A stretch of 9,728 nt of DNA from Candidatus Peribacteraceae bacterium (GTDB lineage Bacteria > Patescibacteriota > Gracilibacteria > Peribacterales > Peribacteraceae): NCBI GenBank assembly GCA_018062585.1, contig JAGORY010000043.1:1-9728 (forward strand), given 5' to 3'. Under the pieces are notes generated by a model. That model did not search any database. It had not been told where the DNA came from and saw nothing but the letters and a program-made list of their open reading frames with translations. Below are positions 6,306 to 9,728 of the stretch, piece by piece (position 1 is the first letter of the stretch; the number at the start of each line of letters is the position of its first letter). The position numbers and the translations under genes are program-made.

Positions 6306-6356
6306 TCACCCCGCATCGCGGTGCGGGGATGAGGTCACCCACCTGGATTTCCAGGG
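6306..6356. repeat. REP-like palindromic element with two hairpins
   Basis: First hairpin: TCACCCCGCA (6306-6315) pairs with TGCGGGG plus TGA (6322-6332) with one bulged A at 6329 and a 6-nt loop, giving about 10 bp. Second hairpin: CCTGGA (6342-6347) pairs with TCCAGG (6350-6355). The combination of a CCCCGC/GCGGGG stem followed by GATGA and CTGGAT resembles dispersed intergenic palindromes found in many bacterial genomes. No T run follows, so it is a poor intrinsic terminator. Only one copy is visible here, so the repeat status is inferred. Confidence 0.4.
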
Positions 6357-6383
6357 ACGAGCCAAGGGCGGACAACGGTCGTC

Positions 6384-6412
6384 TTGATATTACGTGAATT
6401 TAATGGTATAAT
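6384..6412 (+). promoter_or_regulatory. Strong housekeeping (sigma-70 type) promoter of the large surface-protein gene
   Basis: TTGATA (6384-6389; 4 of 6 to TTGACA with an intact TTGA core) and a perfect TATAAT (6407-6412) are separated by exactly 17 bp. A TGG just before the -10 makes it an extended -10 promoter. Predicted start is A6419, leaving a leader of about 23 nt that is A-rich (seven A before GCATG) and lacks a Shine-Dalgarno. It is the best promoter match in the window. Confidence 0.87.
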
Positions 6413-6441
6413 AATTAGAGTACATACCATAGAAAAAAAGC

Positions 6442-8616
6442 ATGAAAAATACACACCTCTCACGCCGCTTTCTAAGGCTTGTCGTAGTCGTGATCGTCGC
6501 TGTAATTTTTCTTATGATCTATTTTGTTGCACCTCGCCCAAACTTCCCTGCGGTTACTGATGACAATATTCCTCTCCCCTTCGGCGATTCGGGTACCGAG
6601 AGCCTTGCGGGGCAGCTCGTGACGCTCGGGCAAAAGCGTGGTGTGACGGTGCGACATGTTTCGTTCGATAATGACGAAGAGTTTGAAGTCCTTCGGGACG
6701 ATGAGGAGATGCATTCTATGGATTTTATTGTGACACCCGACAGTCCGACCATCTCCCACGGTGCGCCGCTCTGCAATGCCGTCACTGCGGGAAAGAAATA
6801 TTTCGGATACAAGTACACGTCCAGACCGGCGACTCTAGAAAAAGAGCGCCGTGACGCGGCTATCAACCTCGGTGCTCCGTCGACGCTCCCCGCCCTGTTC
6901 CCTGGAGAATTTTTTGCTTCCGCCGAGATGCGGAGCGCAAGCTCTTTCATTGATGACTTTGAGACCGACGCAAATAAAAATCTGGACGATGGCGACACTC
7001 TATTTGCTTTTCGCGATCCCTGTGACGTCACGCTCGACCGCAACGCGAGGTATGTGATCAAGGTCATGGATAGCGATGTGTCATTCACGGCACGGGGAAT
7101 CGTCGTGTGCGGCGCGGGAACGTCCACAGCCTGTCCGGAGGCTACGAAGGACCTGCCGGGCATGCTCACAGGCATGCAAACGGGCAATGTTCCCCGAACA
7201 TATTTTGTCTGGGGATCGGGACAGGTAAGCGAAACCATCTATTACGATTGGACCAAAGGAATACAGAATTTTTCTCCCGGCATCGGACCTATCGATGAAA
7301 ATGTTGATCTTTTTTCGCAGGACAACTTCTCCGCCACGAGCGAGTACACCTCCATTGTTCTCGAAACAGCCAACTATTCCGGTAGCAACAACGCAACGTA
7401 TGAGTCTGTCTTTACGTTCACCGGTGCTCCGGCCAATGCGACGGAAGTCACCGGTGCGCGCATACGCATGGCGGCACGGCTGTTCGATGACATGCCGGAC
7501 ACATCCAAGGTCAAACTGAGAGGTGTCGATGGCTCTGATCTGACGGACTGGAGAGACATGCCAGCCATCGGATTCTCCGATGCCGTTATCACGATTGATT
7601 TTACGCTCCTACCGGATATCCCCGTGCAGAAATGGGCGACCGTTCATATGGTGTTTCAGAATCAGTGGGATGGTTGCGGAGATAATGTCTGTGATTTCAA
7701 TCGGACGATCCTGACACTGCACGCGATCGACGCGCGTTTCGACGCCTTCTGTGACGGAGCATGCGCATCGCTTTCACCCGTCTGCGGCAACGGAACAACG
7801 GAAGGATATATTTTCGAGGTCTGTGATGACGGCAATAATGACGAACGGGATCACTGTGACAATCAATGCAAGAGAACGGGCAATTGGTGGATCGATCCTG
7901 AGGAAAATATTCCGCCACCGGGCATTCCGGGTCCGCTGCTCACGTTCGATTCTGCAACCATGACGATGGGCAAGCACCTTGCGCTCCCGTCCGGGCGCGT
8001 CGTGCAGCTGTGGTATTCGGGGTACGCAAGCTCAGCGACGACGAATGAACATCTCTACGTCAGTCATTATGAGCCCGGCGTCGGCTGGGGTGAGATCGTG
8101 ACGATCAACGAGGGCTTGGGATGGGTGCAGGCATACGGGGCACAGGATGTGTGGATTTTTGGGGGCGACCAAGAAGATCTGTTTGTCATCTTCAATACAT
8201 CGACTGGGTCGTATCGAACATCGTTTGTCGACGGCGCATGGACTGTGCCAATTCTGCTGTCTTCGAATGGCATCACCATCAATGATCACGCAACAGGAAC
8301 GCAAGATAGCTTCGTCATCGTGTACGCAACATCCGTGTCGATCAGTGAGGATTTGCGCAATGATCCTTTCTTCGGTCCGCATCTTTCCGGCTACACATGG
8401 GATACCGGTCTCTTCGCGCAGACGTTTGCAGGGGGACAGTGGTCCGTGCCAACGATGTTACAAACCCTTTATCACACCGAGCAGTGGCAGCAGTCGGTAC
8501 GCAATAACCCGCACGTCAATGTGCCGCGCGATACCGGCGAGATCACGGGCGTATCCGACGACGTGTTTACGATCGAGTGGTACGGAGAAGAATTTATCTA
8601 TGGCGGAGCGAACTGA
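6442..8616 (+). CDS. Large membrane-anchored Cys-rich extracellular protein, function unknown
   Basis: 724-residue protein not recognised as a whole. Basic residues (R8, R9, R12) precede one strongly hydrophobic segment (about 11-29), giving an N-terminal anchor or signal peptide; no C-terminal membrane helix or sorting motif is seen. Residues 30-440 are acidic, Ser/Thr/Gly-rich and beta-like, with no domain I can name. Residues 448-477 match the Myxococcus cysteine-rich repeat pattern (CGNGxxE...CDDGN...HCDNQC; C448, C461, C472, C476). A Pro-rich hinge (488-498) follows. Residues about 512-724 carry propeller-like repeats with conserved strand ends GWGEIVTI (W549), AWTVPILL (W600) and QWSVPTML (W667). 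Twelve cysteines in total fit disulfide bonding outside the cell. The strong upstream promoter suggests high expression. It could be an adhesin or surface-layer/glycan-binding protein; that is a guess from location and repeats only. The C-terminal repeat set seems incomplete for a closed propeller. Confidence 0.9.
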   Translation: MKNTHLSRRFLRLVVVVIVAVIFLMIYFVAPRPNFPAVTDDNIPLPFGDSGTESLAGQLVTLGQKRGVTVRHVSFDNDEEFEVLRDDEEMHSMDFIVTPDSPTISHGAPLCNAVTAGKKYFGYKYTSRPATLEKERRDAAINLGAPSTLPALFPGEFFASAEMRSASSFIDDFETDANKNLDDGDTLFAFRDPCDVTLDRNARYVIKVMDSDVSFTARGIVVCGAGTSTACPEATKDLPGMLTGMQTGNVPRTYFVWGSGQVSETIYYDWTKGIQNFSPGIGPIDENVDLFSQDNFSATSEYTSIVLETANYSGSNNATYESVFTFTGAPANATEVTGARIRMAARLFDDMPDTSKVKLRGVDGSDLTDWRDMPAIGFSDAVITIDFTLLPDIPVQKWATVHMVFQNQWDGCGDNVCDFNRTILTLHAIDARFDAFCDGACASLSPVCGNGTTEGYIFEVCDDGNNDERDHCDNQCKRTGNWWIDPEENIPPPGIPGPLLTFDSATMTMGKHLALPSGRVVQLWYSGYASSATTNEHLYVSHYEPGVGWGEIVTINEGLGWVQAYGAQDVWIFGGDQEDLFVIFNTSTGSYRTSFVDGAWTVPILLSSNGITINDHATGTQDSFVIVYATSVSISEDLRNDPFFGPHLSGYTWDTGLFAQTFAGGQWSVPTMLQTLYHTEQWQQSVRNNPHVNVPRDTGEITGVSDDVFTIEWYGEEFIYGGAN

Positions 8617-8636
8617 TGCACACGTGCAATGGCGGG

Positions 8637-8642
8637 TATAGT
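8637..8642 (+). promoter_or_regulatory. Possible -10 box of the dGTPase-like gene
   Basis: TATAGT matches TATAAT at 5 of 6 positions and lies 9 nt before the ATG in the 35-bp gap after the surface-protein stop (TGA at 8614-8616). Predicted transcription would begin 2-3 nt before the start codon, so the message would be nearly leaderless. No Shine-Dalgarno is present. The -35 region (near 8613-8618, CTGATG) is weak. Confidence 0.42.
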
Positions 8643-8651
8643 CTGCAGTGC

Positions 8652-9728
8652 ATGATCTCCCTCACGCGCCGCATCACTGCCGCCAACACGCTCCTCGCGC
8701 CCTATGCCGTGCCGCACGGTAAGGGCCTTGGACGCATTCACAAGGAGCCCGATGACGCGACTCGGTTCCCGTTTCAGCGTGACCGCGATCGCATTATTCA
8801 CACGCAGGCGTTTCGGCGACTCAAACACAAGACGCAAGTATTTGTCTCGGGACATGGAGATCACTACCGCACACGCATCACGCATACACTCGAGGTTGCT
8901 CAGCTCAGCCGTGATATCGCGAGGACACTTGGCCTCAACGAAGACCTTGCGGAAGCCATAGCGCTCGCGCATGACTTAGGACACACACCGTTCGGGCACG
9001 CCGGCGAGGAAGCGATGAATGAATGTATGAAGGTGTACGGTGTATTCTTCGAGCATAATCTGCAGTCACTCAGGATCGTGAGTGTGCTGGAGGATCGTTC
9101 GACATTGTATCCGGGACTCAACCTTTCCCACGAAATCTTGGAGGGTCTGATAAAACATCGTTCGCCGCATAACCCTGTGACAGGTATCGATGTACCGCGG
9201 TCGCCATCACTCGAAGCGCAGGTCGTGAACTTCGCCGATGAAGTAGCGTACACCGCGCACGATACTGATGACGGACTCAGAGCCGGACTGTTCGCGCTCG
9301 CTGACATCGAAAAGACGGTGCTCGGAAAAACGGCTGCATTGCGTGCTTCCGGCAGATCTGAACTCCGCGGATCCATCGTCGATCTACTCGTCACCGATCT
9401 GTACGCTGAGACCGAACGACGTCTGAAAGCATACGGCATCCGGTCGCTTGCAGATGTGTATGCATCGGACAGTGAGCTCGTCGGTTTTTCGGTGCCGACC
9501 GTTCGTCAGACCAGCGAGCTGCGGAAATTTTTGTGGGATCGGCTCTACAAGAGTCCGTCAGTCTTACGGCAAGCATCGCGCGGCAAACGGGTCATCACAT
9601 CGCTTTTCAAGGCGTACATGCAGTCCCCGCCTGCCAAAGTAAAAACGCTCCGTACGAAACACGGCGCATCGCTTGAGGAAGCCGTGAAAGACTATATTGC
9701 GGGGATGACGGATATCTATGCGTTGGAG
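8652..9728 (+). CDS. dgt: dGTPase-like dNTP triphosphohydrolase, HD domain, 3' end outside the window
   Basis: 359 codons are open to the right edge without a stop. HD-superfamily enzymes of this type hydrolyse dGTP (and other dNTPs) to the nucleoside plus triphosphate in the cytosol. The family signature is clear: DRDRIIHTQAFRRLKHKTQVF (44-64), HYRTRITHTLEVAQLSRDIA (71-90; metal ligand H78), AIALAHDLGHTPFGHAGEEA (102-121; H107-D108 metal pair) and FADEVAYTAHD (194-204; D196 metal ligand). The residues before the edge, DYIAGMTDIYALE, match the usual C-terminal segment of the family, so probably only about 10-25 residues are missing. It is the shorter form, not the E. coli Dgt of about 505 residues. 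The ATG is chosen because the Arg-rich family N terminus follows within about 40 residues and a TATAGT box lies just upstream. Possible roles are dNTP pool control, purine salvage or phage restriction; the sequence does not decide. Confidence 0.93.
   Translation, partial: MISLTRRITAANTLLAPYAVPHGKGLGRIHKEPDDATRFPFQRDRDRIIHTQAFRRLKHKTQVFVSGHGDHYRTRITHTLEVAQLSRDIARTLGLNEDLAEAIALAHDLGHTPFGHAGEEAMNECMKVYGVFFEHNLQSLRIVSVLEDRSTLYPGLNLSHEILEGLIKHRSPHNPVTGIDVPRSPSLEAQVVNFADEVAYTAHDTDDGLRAGLFALADIEKTVLGKTAALRASGRSELRGSIVDLLVTDLYAETERRLKAYGIRSLADVYASDSELVGFSVPTVRQTSELRKFLWDRLYKSPSVLRQASRGKRVITSLFKAYMQSPPAKVKTLRTKHGASLEEAVKDYIAGMTDIYALE

Larger units (their letters stand above)
6167..6441. other. 275-bp intergenic region: hairpins and strong promoter, no convincing gene
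   Basis: The left part (6167-6300) contains a 33-codon plus-strand ORF at 6181-6282 preceded by AGGAG at a normal 6-nt spacing, but its product has no recognisable features. On the minus strand a 100-codon ORF (6316-6014) runs mostly antisense to pgeF and is probably a shadow. The middle (6306-6356) holds two adjacent hairpins resembling a REP-type palindrome. The right part (6384-6441) is AT-rich and holds the promoter of the following gene. No intrinsic terminator (hairpin followed by a T run) follows pgeF. Confidence 0.6.

Noticed and set aside
6014..6316. Minus-strand 100-codon ORF over the end of pgeF and the intergenic region
   Set aside because: Half of it is antisense to the well-supported pgeF, it resembles no family I know, and it starts inside the REP-like hairpin. 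Treated as a shadow, though its N-terminal half (6167-6316) is not covered by another gene.
6306..6356. Intrinsic terminator for pgeF
   Set aside because: The hairpins are stable but no U-rich tract follows them on either strand, so a REP-like element is the better description.
6519..7238. Minus-strand 239-codon ORF inside the surface-protein gene
   Set aside because: Lies fully antisense to a gene with a strong promoter, signal peptide and consistent domain pattern. The product is Ser/Arg-rich without domains, as expected for a shadow frame.
8900..9439. Minus-strand 179-codon ORF inside the dGTPase-like gene
   Set aside because: Antisense to clear HD-domain motifs; low-complexity Ser-rich product; no promoter or family signature.
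1..9728. Recoded UGA (Gly) genome
   Set aside because: Several intact genes end at TGA at the expected family length, and no recognised gene contains an in-frame TGA.

Overview
The window looks like chromosome from a member of the Candidate Phyla Radiation (Patescibacteria), possibly a Peregrinibacteria/Peribacteria-type lineage. This is inferred from compact gene packing, short or missing Shine-Dalgarno sites, a short-form FtsQ, a stand-alone NnrD beside a PgeF/YfiH protein, and a large secreted protein with a Myxococcus-type cysteine-rich repeat. No rRNA or ribosomal protein is present to fix the taxonomy. TGA ends several intact genes (antitoxin, nnrD, pgeF and the large surface protein), so the UGA=Gly code of Gracilibacteria/Absconditabacteria does not apply. 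Base composition looks moderately GC-rich by eye, with an AT-richer toxin-antitoxin cassette and one AT-rich promoter.

Layout. (1) 1-2939, minus strand: a three-gene cell-envelope operon read as ftsQ, then a D,D-carboxypeptidase (S11), then a LysM-M23 endopeptidase. These cover septum assembly and trimming and cutting of peptidoglycan, with intercistronic gaps of 37 and 14 nt. (2) 2949-4055, plus strand: a GT-B glycosyltransferase (GT4 type) whose start codon is only 9 nt from the ftsQ start. (3) 4085-4593, minus strand: a RelE-like toxin with its ribbon-helix-helix antitoxin, overlapping by ATGA. Tandem 9-bp repeats over the predicted promoter look like an autoregulatory operator. (4) 4701-6166, plus strand: nnrD and pgeF overlapping by ATGA, a metabolite-repair and purine-salvage pair, with a -10 box placed for a leaderless transcript. 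(5) 6167-6441: an intergenic region with a REP-like double hairpin and a near-perfect extended -10 promoter. (6) 6442-8616, plus strand: a 724-residue membrane-anchored, Cys-rich extracellular protein of unknown function with propeller-like repeats. (7) 8652 to the right edge, plus strand: a dGTPase-like HD-domain triphosphohydrolase, cut off near its natural end.

How it works together. The left part supports envelope growth and surface glycan synthesis. The centre holds an addiction module and two small housekeeping enzymes for NAD(P)H repair and nucleoside scavenging. The right part makes a large surface protein and a dNTP-hydrolysing enzyme. PgeF and the dGTPase both release or consume purine nucleosides/nucleotides, which suits a host-dependent organism that salvages nucleotides; that link is inference. 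I see no CRISPR array, tRNA, rRNA, insertion sequence or clear intrinsic terminator. The most unusual items are the uncharacterised surface protein, the toxin-antitoxin operator, and a possible leaderless-initiation signature shared by several plus-strand genes.
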